A stretch of DNA of 64,000 nucleotides from positions 76,974,245 to 77,038,244 of the forward strand of contig CM060175.1 of NCBI GenBank assembly GCA_030549775.1. The letters run 5' to 3'. Below are positions 1-10,061 of this stretch, one piece after another. Both the position numbers and the translations under genes were made by a program. Source of the stretch: Tamarix chinensis (taxonomy: Eukaryota; Streptophyta; Magnoliopsida; Caryophyllales; Tamaricaceae). The notes beneath the pieces were generated by a model. The model saw only the letters and a list, made by a program, of their open reading frames with translations. It had not been told where the DNA came from and made no database searches. Within the stretch, counting starts at the first letter, position 1; each line of letters opens with the position of its first letter.

Positions 1-258
1 CCTCTTTTCGCTTCACCAATTAATTATTTCCCAATTTTTTTTGTTACCACTTTTCATCTAATGGCTTATTTCTTCTGTTCCTTTTTTCTAGTTCCTTGTT
101 GTTCCTCTGTTTTTTCCTCTAATGGAATGCTACATACTTGTCAGGCTTCAATTGTGTTGTAATTTTCCAGCTTTTCTTTCAGCTTTTGTTTTCCCTAGTC
201 TCTTGTTTTCATTTTTCTTTTGCCTTTCAACTTTTTCATATACCCTACAAGCCTTCAC
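1..258. other. AT/pyrimidine-rich flank, no gene seen
   Basis: This stretch is T- and C-rich, with several short open frames of low complexity that show no domain. It ends with the left copy (251-258) of the 8-bp duplication GCCTTCAC that flanks the hAT-type element starting at 259. Confidence 0.5.
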
Positions 259-985
259 TAGAGGTGGAAATCGGGTCAGGTCGGGTCATTTTATTGGTCA
301 GGTTTGGGTCATTAAGATCCGAATTGTATTGAGTTAATTTACTGAATCAGGTTAAGTTTGAGTTGAACTAGTTCGAGTTAAAGTCATGCTTGGACCAAGC
401 AAACTCATGTTTGAGTTAATTTGACAAATTGGATTTGGGTTAACATAACGAATTGGGTCTTTTTAGGTTTTGATACATCAGGTGGGCTCAGGTTGAGTTC
501 ATCCCGAATCGGATTACTTCTAATTGGGTCAAACCGGATCTTGACTAGCATAATTAATCCAACTTATTAAGTTCGTAAGCAAACATTAAATTTCACTTTA
601 CATACGCATGTGATTAAAAATGTCGTTATTAACTACTATTTGTTTATCATCATGAATTTTTAATGCTGTATTTTTAGGCAAAAAAAATCAATAAAATTAT
701 AATATCATTAATGAATAAGTATGTCTATAATAAAAGTAAGAAAAATAATTAAAATTTATAAAATAATATATTTTTAAACGCTTAAAATAAATAATAAGAT
801 ATGGATAATTTTTTGTTATCATAATAGGTTAATATTGAATCTAGTCTTGTTGCATCGAATCGATGGCGGGTCAATTCGGTTGATATTGGGTGATGCGTTG
901 AGTTTGGATCAGGTTGGATTGATAAATTTCTCGAGTTATGTCAAGTTGGGTTTTACACAGGGTGGGTCAACTTTTTCCATCTCTA
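259..985. mobile_element. Non-autonomous hAT-type element (MITE-like), 727 bp
   Basis: The ends are imperfect terminal inverted repeats: TAGAGGTGGAAA at the left and the reverse complement of TAGAGATGGAAA at the right (11 of 12 identical). The element is flanked by a perfect 8-bp direct repeat, GCCTTCAC, at 251-258 and 986-993, as expected for hAT transposition. The subterminal zones carry many GGGTCAGG/GGGTCGGG-like motifs in both orientations, resembling clustered transposase-binding sites, while the core (about 540-830) is very AT-rich. No transposase frame is present, so it would depend on an autonomous relative elsewhere. Confidence 0.85.
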
Positions 986-1417
986 GCCTTCACACATTAT
1001 ATTTCAATTTTCTTCATATACCCTGCACACATATCCACAGGTATTGCTCTCAATTTTCTCTTCTTCTTAATATATAAATTGTATACTTCTTATCAATATG
1101 CACCTAAACTTCCACAAAGAAGGATGAGAAAGCAAAATTTCTTCAGATAGCTAACAATTGAAAGAGAGAGGGAGAGAGAGTTCTCAAGAATCAGATGTAA
1201 GAGCACAATATACCAAGAGGTTATCTTAACAACTAGTTGCTAAGGAAAGGTAAAACACTAAAGGGAATTATTGGATAAACTTATTATTTTTATACTATCT
1301 AATAATGTAGAATGCAGGTTGTTTATTTTACCTTTATCATCCTATTATCTTGTTTTTCCCAATCCTCATCATCGTCTTATCTACAATTTATCAACAAATT
1401 ATTATTTCATATGTTGG
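986..1417. other. Intergenic, nothing recognised
   Basis: After the right copy of the hAT target duplication (986-993) this AT-rich stretch shows no coding region or repeat boundary. It runs up to the presumed left end of the large LTR-like element at 1418. Confidence 0.4.
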
Positions 1418-1888
1418 TGAAATACTCCAAATTTTAGCTAAACATAATCCCTAGTGATTAACATTGTAACCTGATTCTAATCTTGAAAAATTAATATTCC
1501 TACCTTACCCTAACTCCTTAACCCTAAATCTTAGCCTAATCCCAGTTAATCAATAATTAAATTATCATAATACCCTAACCTAAATAATTTTAACCTAATT
1601 ACAAATCTAAAACTAAACCTAATATCTTTCCCTTTTCCTTTTTTCCTCTTCTCCCCTTACTTTCTTTTTTTCCCTTTTCTTCCCTATCAGCCAACCCCCC
1701 TTTTTTCCTTTCTTCTCCCCTTCTTCCTACTTGAAACATTATCCTCAAATGATGCCTGCCACACCCCATCCCCTACTCCCTACCCCCATAGGCACATCAA
1801 CTCCAAGCTCCTACGTTCGTGGGTTGGTGCTAAAAATTTTTGGTCCGATCGCACCCCTCTCCTTCCCCTCTCTGCATGCATGTATGTG

Positions 1889-1897
1889 TATATATAG
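1889..1897 (+). promoter_or_regulatory. TATA box of large LTR copy C
   Basis: TATATATAG lies about 470 bp inside the left end and is followed by a pyrimidine-rich, CT-repeat leader. All six members of the family have a TATA-like motif in the equivalent place, which supports a U3 promoter. Confidence 0.5.
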
Positions 1898-2697
1898 CAC
1901 ACAATAAATGCCCTCATTTGCCCTCTTCATCCCTTCGTTTTTCATTTGAAACCAACCACCACCAAATGCCACCTTCTCCTTCCTTTCCTCCTCACCACCA
2001 CCAAAACGACCCCCAAAACCCCTTTCGACAACCCTCACCATTTGTGATCCACACCAAAACTCCCCCACAACCACCGGCCAAACCAGCCACTCCTCAACCC
2101 CTCCTTTCAGCAAATACCACCGCAGCCCACACTCTTGTTGCTGCAAAACCAACCGAACTCCCCTACCTAGCTTCGGCCAAACTAACCAATCTTCACCTCC
2201 CTCTTTCAACCACTCCCACCATTGCAACCTCCCTTGCTTTGGCCTCCCTTTCTATGGAACCACTCCTAGCAACGGTAGGTTGTGTTGTCACTAGCCCTCC
2301 CTCTTTGACAATCCCAATAGAACCCAGAACCCCCCGGCCGAGACTTCCTTTGAGCCTTAGTTTGATTTTCCCCCTTTATTTCACTCCCATTTATCTTAGA
2401 TTTTCCTTAACTATATCATTACATGCTAATGTCGTTTTGCTAATTGTTTTTAGGTAATTTACTAGAAATTCTGAAGGAGGCGGGATAGGATAGGTGTACT
2501 TGAGAGACCGAAGCCTTTTTTAGTAAGAATAATAATCGTAGTCTAGAATTTTTGTGCTAAGTGTTATGTATGATTGTGTGTGATACCCTATTATTGTTAT
2601 TATGCGGTTAAATGTATAATTGTTAATGTTATGATATGAGATTGTGATATTATGTGACGGAAAAATAAGTTGAAAATTATGCGATATCGCTACAATA

Positions 2698-2709
2698 ATA
2701 ATCTATGAG
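2698..2709 (+). repeat. Left target-site duplication of the LINE
   Basis: ATAATCTATGAG is repeated exactly at 7780-7791, directly after the LINE A-tract. It marks the insertion point in the host LTR-like element. Confidence 0.9.
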
Positions 2710-2868
2710 GACTGTAGCGCTCGAACGGCTCTCTTTGACGACGCGAAAGCTACTGTAGCGCGGTGAGTGACAAGATCGTAGCAGCGTTCGTCGCCGCCGG
2801 TCCGGCCACTTCCGGCGCGGCCTGTCTCCTCCCGCCTTATCTCCTTGGGCTTTCAAGTGAGGCACGCC

Positions 2869-4215
2869 ATGGCCAGGAAGAAGAAGTCTCCGTCGTCCAT
2901 GTCGGGTAAGAAGGTATCGAAGGCTCCAGCCCCTGCGACTAAGACGACGACCCAACAGCAGGCTTCGCAGGGCTCGATGACTCCAAATCTCCCTACTCCT
3001 CACGCAGATCTGTTGTCAAAGAACTTGGAGAATGAACTGTTCGACATAAACATTGTTGCATTGTTGGAATGGAGGACCCTTCTGCCGAGAAACCCTAACC
3101 CAAACACTGCCTCCCATGCCCATAAGCAAGTGGTGACCCCATCTGCAGGGCATAAGGGTTGTTCGACCCAAGGAATTCTGAGCAGAGGATGGGGTGCGCA
3201 TCCTGAAAACCCTCAAATCCCACCTGCTGCCTTGAATGATAGGATATCTGTTTGGGATCGGCTGGAAGAGATCTCCCTTTCCCCTACTCCCTCCTGGAGG
3301 GATGTTTTGGCAGGGAATCGAAACCCTAGCCAGGGAGAAAAGCTCTCCTATGTTCCACCTGCCATGGAAAATGACTCACTGAGGGTTAAACTAGACAAGA
3401 AGGAGGTGGAATCCGAAGTTGAATTATGGGCAAACACCCTGGTTGGTTATGTTTTTGGTGATGCTCCATCTTATAGCCAGATTTGTGGGTATGTTCAAGC
3501 ACATTGGAAAGAGGTTCCTTTGCCGCAAATAATCCTCCATGCTTCGGGATTCTTTTTATTCAAATTCAAATCTATGGAAGATGCAAATTTCATCCTCAGG
3601 CAGCATTGGACGTTCTTCAACAAACCCCTTGTCTTGATGCTTTGGCATAGGAGGATGAAGATTGATAAGAATGAGATGCAAGTTGTTCCTCTTTGGATTA
3701 AATTTCCCAACCTCCCTCTAGAGTATTGGAGCAAATCTTCATTGAGTCGTATAGCCAATGCAGTAGGGAAGCCTCTCTGCACGGACGCTATCACTGTCTC
3801 TAGGGAACGTGTGTCATTCCCAAGGGTGCTTGTAGAGATTGATATTAAAAAACCACTCCTGGACTCTATGGTGATTGTTGATCCTGAGGGAGGGGAACTA
3901 GTTCAAAAAATTGATTATGATTGGAAACCCATCTATTGCCATTTTTGTGGCAGGTTTGGTCATGTTGCTTCCAATTGTAAGTATCACAGGGCTTTCAACA
4001 AGACCCCCAAGACTTCTAGTGAGGAATGGGTGATTGTTAGAGACCACAGGAAACGTAAAGAGAGTGCTCCTGTGAATGATGATGGTAAGGCAAGCGGCGG
4101 CGATGATGTGGTTGGTGGGCATCCCTCAAATCCTCCTGCCCCTGCAGCCAGGGCTATCCCTCGAGATCCAGGCTCTTTGAATGGTTCAGGCTTCGGTACA
4201 CAACAAAGTTTGTAG
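2869..4215 (+). CDS. LINE ORF1: DUF4283 / zinc-knuckle nucleic-acid-binding protein
   Basis: An uninterrupted 448-codon frame. The start chosen is the ATG at 2869 (CGCCATGGCC context), giving M-A-R-K-K-K with a basic N-terminus; the frame is open slightly upstream but without an ATG. Residues about 170-285 match the DUF4283 region typical of plant L1 ORF1 (hydrophobic and aromatic pattern around WANTLVGYVFG and GFFLFKF). A CCHC zinc knuckle, CHFCGRFGHVASNC, is at residues 357-370 (Cys-X2-Cys-X4-His-X4-Cys). The rest is low-complexity and Pro/Ser/Gly-rich. In this family ORF1 is thought to bind the element RNA and form the retrotransposition particle with the ORF2 product. It is the only intact frame of the element. 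Confidence 0.9.
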   Translation: MARKKKSPSSMSGKKVSKAPAPATKTTTQQQASQGSMTPNLPTPHADLLSKNLENELFDINIVALLEWRTLLPRNPNPNTASHAHKQVVTPSAGHKGCSTQGILSRGWGAHPENPQIPPAALNDRISVWDRLEEISLSPTPSWRDVLAGNRNPSQGEKLSYVPPAMENDSLRVKLDKKEVESEVELWANTLVGYVFGDAPSYSQICGYVQAHWKEVPLPQIILHASGFFLFKFKSMEDANFILRQHWTFFNKPLVLMLWHRRMKIDKNEMQVVPLWIKFPNLPLEYWSKSSLSRIANAVGKPLCTDAITVSRERVSFPRVLVEIDIKKPLLDSMVIVDPEGGELVQKIDYDWKPIYCHFCGRFGHVASNCKYHRAFNKTPKTSSEEWVIVRDHRKRKESAPVNDDGKASGGDDVVGGHPSNPPAPAARAIPRDPGSLNGSGFGTQQSL

Positions 4216-4383
4216 GAACCTGTCCCCCCTGGGGTCTCTTTGGGCCATCTTCCCCCCATGAGCTGAGAGTCATCTCAAGGAACAGACCTGAATCGAAAGC
4301 TCCAAGTTGCCCAGTTGGCGTATCGGGATCCGTGCAGAAACAGTATGCTAGGAGAGGTGCCCAGCAATCTAATCCGAGCGGTC

Positions 4384-7300
4384 ATGATTAGTTCATGGAA
4401 TGTCCGTGGGTTGAATAAGACTTCCAAGCACAAGGAAGTCAGCCTCTTTTGCAGAAGTAATACGTTATCCTTAGTTAGCTTCCTCGAGACTAGAGTAAAA
4501 AAAAATAAATGTAGTAGGGTATTTAATAAAGTAAAGAGTGGCTGGAATCTTATCCATAATTATTCCCAGCACCAGAATGGGAGGATTTGGGTCACTTGGG
4601 ACCCATGTGTGTGGAAGGTCATAGCCATTAGCATGTGTGATCAAGCCATACTTTGTGAAGTCAATCACTTGATGGGGAATTATTCCTTCCATGTGGGTTT
4701 CGTTTATGCTATGAATAGTGGCATTGAAAGGAGGAGGCTGTGGAATTGGTTAAAACAGCACAGAGTTCTTGGCTCCCCTTGGATTCTTATGGGGGACTTC
4801 AATGTGGTCCTTTCTTACAGTGAGAAGTTCCAAGGCGACCTACCGAATTCCACCGATATGAGAGCTGGGATTATCTGACTTGCAAGGCCAAGGAACGTTC
4901 TATACTTGGTCCAGCAAACGAGGGGGTGCTGAGGAAGTCATGTGCAAATTGGACAGGGCCCTGGTTAACATGGAATGGCTGACATCTTTCCTCTCTTCTG
5001 TGGCGGAGTTCCTCAGTCCCCTGGTATCTGATCATAGCCCGGTAGTGGTTAATCTTCGGGTCTCTCCGTTTCAAGGTAAGAAGCCGTTTCGGTTCTTCCA
5101 ATTCTGGACAGAAGATGAAACCTTTTTACCCCTAGTGCACTCTACTTGGCATCAACCTTTGCAAGGGAACCCCCTGCTCAGAGTGTGCTCGAGACTCCAG
5201 ATGCTCAAGATGGACCTCAAACAGTTGAATAAGGTAAAATATGGTGGTATCTCCCAGAAGGTTGTTGCGGTGCGTGAGGAGGTGTCTATTCTTCAGAAGA
5301 AACTTCTCTGTAACCCTCCCTTTCCCCATCTCAGAGACCAGTTGAATAGTCTTGAGAGCAGGTATGCTCATCTGCTTCACTGTGAGGAGATGTTCCTCAG
5401 GCAAAAAGCATGTATTCAATGGCCCCACTGTGGGAATTCAAATCACAAATTCTTCTATGCTAGGGTGAAGGAGAGACAAAAGCGAAAAACTATTGCTTTT
5501 CTTATAGGAGATAAGGGGTGCTTAGGAGATTCAGAAGGCCTTCAATGACTATTATAAGCAGCTTTTAGGCACAGATTCTCCTTTTGGAGTTCTGGACCCA
5601 TCTATTGTGGATAGCTCTTTATCTTATGAGCAGCAGTTGGCTCTAAATGCTGTTTCCAAAGAGGAGGTCCGAGCAGCTGTCTTCTCTGTTGGTGACACTA
5701 AGGCTCCAGGTGTAGATGGTTACTCAGCGGGTTTCTTAAAAAAGAGTTGGGATATTATTAGAGATGAGTTATTCATGGCTATTAGAGATTTCTTCACTAC
5801 CAGCTTCCTACCTAGAAAGGTAAATATTACATCTCTTACCCTGGTCCCAAAAAAGCCTAACCCGCAACAGGTCACTGATTGTAAACCTACTGCTTGTTGC
5901 ACCATGCTTTATAAGATCATATCGAAGATTCTTACGCAGAGACTCCAAGGTATCTTGCCCTCAATCATCGATCATGCTCAATCTGCTTTCTTGAAGGGGC
6001 GAAGTATCGGTGAAAATGTGTTATTGGCTCATGAGTTGATCAGGAAATATGCTCGAAGAGGAGTCTCCCCTAGATGCATGTTAAAGTTAGACCTCCAAAA
6101 AGCTTATGACATGGTCAACTAGAGCTTTGTGAGAAATCTTCTGCTTCTGTATGGCTTTCCTTATCAATTTGTAAAGCTGGTTACCACTTGCTTGGAAACT
6201 GTGGCCTTCTCCCTATACTTTAATGGCGTGCTATCTCCACCTTTTCGGGCGAAAAGAGGTTTGAGGCAGGGAGATCCCCTCTCCCCCTACTTATTTGTCC
6301 TTGTCATGGATTACCTGACCAGATGTCTTAAACAGTTATGGACAAATGATTCTTTCAAAGGCCATCCCAGATGTAGAGCTTTGAAGATAACCAACCTAAG
6401 CTTCGCGGATGATATCCTTTTATTCTGCCATGGTGATTTACTTAGTGTCAAGTGTCTTAAGGATGTCCTTAATCATTTCTCTGGGATCTCGAGGTTGATT
6501 CTAAACCCTCAGAAATGTACTGTCTATTTTTGTGGCGTGTCGTCTGATGTTAAAGGAGCAATTATCAATCTTCTGGGATTCTAGGAAGGTACTCTTCCGA
6601 TTACCTACCTTGGCCTTCCTCTAACCTCTTCGAGAATCTCGGCTAGTCTTCTCCAACCCATGTTGGAAAAGGCTACAGGTCGGCTTAGACACTGGAGTAC
6701 TATCTATCTATCTTATGCGGGGAGACTACAGCTTATCAAGTCTGTTTTATTTAGTATACAGCTATATTTCAGCCAAGTGATCCTCCTACCAAGAAAGGTC
6801 CTCCATCAGTTCGTGAGTCTCTGTCGAAACTTCCTTTGGTCAGGAAAGATACATGTCAGAAGACGAGCCCTGGTTTCATGGGAACAGATTTATACTCCCA
6901 AGGCCGAGGGTGGGCTTGGTTTTCTCAACCTGGAAATTTGGAATCAGTGTGCCTTGGGTAAGCTCCTTTGGAATATCGCTACTAAGAAGGATTCGCTGTG
7001 GGTGAAGTGGATTCATGCTACTTACCTTAAGAATATAAGTGTGTGGGAGTATAATCCCACTACTTATACTTCTTGGTTGTTTCAGAGAATCCTGCTCATA
7101 CGCTCTCAGCCACAAAGTTTTCTCCATTCACGGTGCTCAAATGGTTATACTGATTATAGCATCAAAGCTGCTTATGAAGCTGTGTGTCCCAAACAGAAAA
7201 ACCAAAAGTTGACCCAGCTGGTGTGGAACTCCCTTAACTTGCCAAGGCATAGTTTCCTTCTTTGGCTGGCTTTCAGAGATAGATTGATGACGAAAGCTAA

Positions 7301-7712
7301 ACTTCAGGAGATTGGTATGGATGTATCGGAGCAGTGTATGTTCTGCCAACAGGATCTAGAAACCCGGGACCATTTGTTTGTCCACTGCCCTATTACAACG
7401 GCTATATGGAGGAAAATTTGAAGATGTGCTAACAGAAGAGACCCTATTCAAGGGTGGTAACAGGAGGTGCAGTCATTGTTGAAAAGATCTAGACAAAATA
7501 GACAGAAAAAAGAGATCCCAGGAACTCTTTTTTCATCTTATATTGCAAATGTATGGTATGAGAGAAACTTGAGGGTTTTTGAAAACCGAAGTAGGGATGT
7601 TGATAGTATTAGTCAAGCTATTGTCTTAGCTTTAGCTAGACATTTAATGCACTCACACTATAAGGTTAAATTCCAAAAGTGGGCTGGTCTTGTTGACTGT
7701 ATGGTTGGTTGA
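4384..7712 (+). pseudogene. LINE ORF2: endonuclease-reverse transcriptase, broken
   Basis: The frame begins at the ATG at 4384 (M-I-S-S-W-N-V-R-G-L-N), the start of an APE-type endonuclease. Further endonuclease landmarks are GDFNVV (about 4795) and SDHSPVVV (about 5026). The reverse transcriptase has KAPGVDGY (about 5702), LKLDLQKAYD (about 6081), RQGDPLSPYLF (about 6264) and the catalytic FADDILLF (about 6403). The C-terminus has the Cys/His zf-RVT-type segment (about 7140-7410, with WLAFRDRL and CMFCQQDLETRDHLFVHC). Defects: frameshifts near 4865 and near 5520, and in-frame stops near 6119 (at a usual Trp), 6582, 7419 and 7457. The usual length is about 1,100-1,300 codons, so the domain set is complete but the protein cannot be made as one chain. 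Confidence 0.9.
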
Positions 7713-7743
7713 TATCTGGTTTGTAATCTTTTTCTCCTTTTCG

Positions 7744-7778
7744 TAAGTAATAAAATTTCTTACTTATCGGAAAAAAAA
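7744..7778 (+). other. LINE 3' end: stem-loop plus A-tract
   Basis: TAAGTAA (7744-7750) and TTACTTA (7760-7766) can pair into a 7-bp stem with a 9-nt loop. The sequence then reads TCGG followed by eight A residues and the target duplication. A 3' hairpin just before the tail is a plausible recognition element for the element's reverse transcriptase; that role is inferred. Confidence 0.6.
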
Positions 7779-8085
7779 TATAATCTATGAGAAAAATCCT
7801 CGGTGTGATATGGTTGTAATATGGGTTTAATAAGGTATGATAAGTAGGAAATGAATATAATAAGGTATATGGTGACAAATGAAGGATTTGGAAATAATGT
7901 TACCAAAACATATAAGATTTGGATGAAATAAGGGCTTTTTGGTTATCGGTAAGGGCATTTTGGCCCATATCGCTTTAATATGGAAATCATGGTATTTTGA
8001 TGTGTTATATTATTTAAAATATGTCAGTATATGAGGGATTATTATCACATGTGTAGGACCTTAGAGTTAAGCCTTAAATTTAAGG

Positions 8086-8118
<33 letters not shown>
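8086..8118. repeat. (ATA)n microsatellite
   Basis: About eleven tandem ATA units inside LTR-like copy C. Confidence 0.85.
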
Positions 8119-8119
<1 letters not shown>

Positions 8120-8329
8120 GAGGAAGATGTACTAAGCTTGGTGGATAAAAGAGTTAGAGAAAATGAGTTATGCCTAAAATGTGAAATTAGGGTTTATGGG
8201 AAATATAAGGGTCCTCACCCTAGAGAAACGATCTTATAATCTTTGTGATTTATTTTACTTGCTTTAAATGTGTTTTTCACCTATCAAATCAATTATGAAT
8301 AAGACATTATTCATTTAAAGTGAAAAAAA

Positions 8330-8880
8330 TCACGTGGATTGGGCCAAGGTATTTTATAGATCAGTTTCACTGGACAATAATAATGGCTCGAGAGCGTTTT
8401 GTCCTGAGAGGTGATTCAAATCGTTCCACCAATTTAAAAATAATGGTTCAAGAGTGTTTTACCCTAAGAGGTGTTGACTCCATTCCACCAGACGATAATT
8501 GTGACTCGGGAGCGTTTTGTCCTAAGAGATGCATCAATTTGTTCTACCAGATTGAGAATAGTGAAGCTCTAAACTCAACGTAAATGATAATATGATTTGA
8601 TATAAGTAATCTAATAGATAAGTATTAATGATTTAAAGTAGAACATTACGTGAATCAGGACTGAGGTGTAAATCCATTCCACTAGATAATAATAGTGGCT
8701 CGGGTGTATTGTCCCTGAAAGGTGCTTTAAACCATTACACCGGTTTAAGAATAGTGGTTCAAGAGCATTTTTTCCTAAGAGGTGTTGGGTCTGTTACACC
8801 GATCAATAACAGTGGCTTGGGTGTGTTGTCTTAAGAGGTGTTTCAGACTATTCCACCGGTTTAAGAATAGTGGGGTCCCT
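8330..8880 (+). repeat. Degenerate tandem repeats of about 54-60 bp in LTR copy C
   Basis: Units contain TTCCACC...AATAATGGCTC...GAGCGTTTTGTCCTAAGAGG in diverged form, repeated about eight times. The same unit, less diverged, occurs at 20280-20660 in copy A and in reverse at 35340-35690 in copy B. Confidence 0.65.
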
Positions 8881-9037
8881 AAACACAATGTAAATAAAAG
8901 AATGAATACGTTTATACCTAATAATGAGGCCTAAATCAATAACTACCTTGTGGTATTTTATGTATTTCACAATTGTTCTTATCCTCTGCTGTGAATGCAT
9001 GTATTTGTCTGTATCCCTGAATCAATAGTATTGTCAC

Positions 9038-9061
9038 CTTACTTAGTACGTAGCGTACTAA
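9038..9061 (+). other. Conserved palindromic motif of the LTR family, copy C
   Basis: CTTACT followed by TAGTACGTAGCGTACTAA, near-palindromic around GTACG..CGTAC, about 454 bp from the element's 3' end. Equivalent motifs lie at the same distance in copies A, B and E. Confidence 0.6.
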
Positions 9062-9515
9062 CCTTCTTTTTCATGGATAATGCTCATTTCTACAAGCAGA
9101 TGACCCTGATGACTGTGTGCAGATCGACAAAGACCCATAGGACTGTTTTGCAGCTTATGAAGCATTGTATGGGGTAAAGTAATGTTTTGTAGCAAGGCTT
9201 AGGCGTAGAGACATATTATATGGATGATAGTTTTTAATTTTACCAAAAACCTTTTTCGACTCTTAACTCCATGATATCTCTTTTGTTTGTATTTTGGATT
9301 ATTGTACTTAGAATTAATCACCAAACTCGTATTTATGTTAATGAAGATTCTCTCATTTCTATTGCTCTATTTTACTCTTAATGGTTTTGCCTAGTGATTG
9401 ATGTAAGGATGGTATAGTAAGCCAGGCTTACTTCAATTACGGTGGTCATAGTTAGTCATGTTAATTATATACTTCCACTGTAAAATAAAAAATTTCTAAA
9501 ATTTGGGGTGTTACA

Positions 9516-10061
9516 GTAAATCCCACCGACTAACTAAATATCTAAAAAACCTTACACTATTCCCTTTTATTACCAACATGTGATTCATTAATTAAAATAC
9601 ACGTCTAAAATTATTATTATATGCAATTCATTTCAATTTAGATAAATTGTCAAACGATATTATTACTTTAACCACATTCACCATTAGTTATCCAAATTAA
9701 TATAGATCAAATCATATTCAGCTCAAATGTTTAAGTTATCCAAACAGACTCATAATCTGAAAGGTGCAAAATAACGCAAATTATAAACAAACCCTTTAAA
9801 AATACAATTGCAATCATCTATCATCCAAAGAACTTTTCAGCACAAAACTATATATACCATTCACCAATCTTATGACAAACTCTCATCCTCTCTGCATCTT
9901 TAAATTGTAAAATATACTTAGAAATACTGATCAAGCCTCTTCAAACATTCAACATATGACAGATTACCAGAGTGGAGCAAACATGAAGTCATAAGGATCT
10001 CTGTAAAAGAAAACAAAGTGCAATATATAAGGATCAACTTTATGTTGATACAAAATTATAC
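9516..10061. other. Intergenic between LTR copy C and cyclase relic
   Basis: AT-rich, with no further cyclase exon recognisable. On the minus strand at about 10004-10008 an acceptor-like TTTTCTTTTACAG follows the donor of the last recognised cyclase exon. The sequence behind it reads into a stop in the expected frame and does not match the next exon of the family. Confidence 0.5.

Larger units (their letters stand above)
2710..7779 (+). mobile_element. Full-length L1-type plant LINE, inactive
   Basis: A non-LTR retrotransposon of 5.07 kb inserted in LTR-like copy C. It is flanked by a perfect 12-bp target-site duplication, ATAATCTATGAG, at 2698-2709 and 7780-7791. It has a GC-rich 5' leader (2710-2868), an intact ORF1 (2869-4215), an ORF2 region with endonuclease, reverse transcriptase and C-terminal zinc-finger parts (4384-7712), and a 3' end with a short stem-loop followed by an A-tract (7771-7778). 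ORF2 carries frameshifts and stop codons, so the copy cannot move by its own protein. Both ends are present, so it is not 5'-truncated as most LINE copies are. Confidence 0.93.
1418..9515 (+). mobile_element. Large coding-free LTR-like element, copy C, split by a LINE
   Basis: The right end AAAATTTGGGGTGTTACA (to 9515) matches the right ends of the elements at 16633-21342 and 50207-53799. The left end TGAAATACTCC at 1418 matches their left ends (TGTAATACCCC, TGTAATATTCC, TGAAATGCCC). Internal landmarks of the family are present in order: a TATA box (1889-1897), a pyrimidine-rich tract, degenerate repeats of about 54-60 bp (8330-8880) related to those at 20280-20660, and the AGTACGTAGCGTACT motif (9044-9058). 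Without the LINE the element is about 3.0 kb. The flanking 5-mers differ (GTTGG and GTAAA), so the left boundary is less certain or the insertion is old. Most likely a solo LTR of a Ty3/gypsy-type element; that assignment is inferred. Confidence 0.7.

Noticed and set aside
1500..1585. CCCTAA-like motifs suggesting a telomeric repeat
   Set aside because: Spacing and sequence are irregular; there are no consecutive CCCTAAA units.
1840..2457. A 205-codon plus-strand frame after a TATA box
   Set aside because: Low-complexity Pro/Ser/Thr sequence in the leader of LTR-like copy C. It overlaps a similar open frame on the other strand and has no domain.
9955..10008. A seventh exon of the cyclase relic (reads DPYDFMFAPLW in one frame)
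   Set aside because: It is not in phase with exon 6, a stop follows at once in the expected frame, and it does not match the family's next exon.
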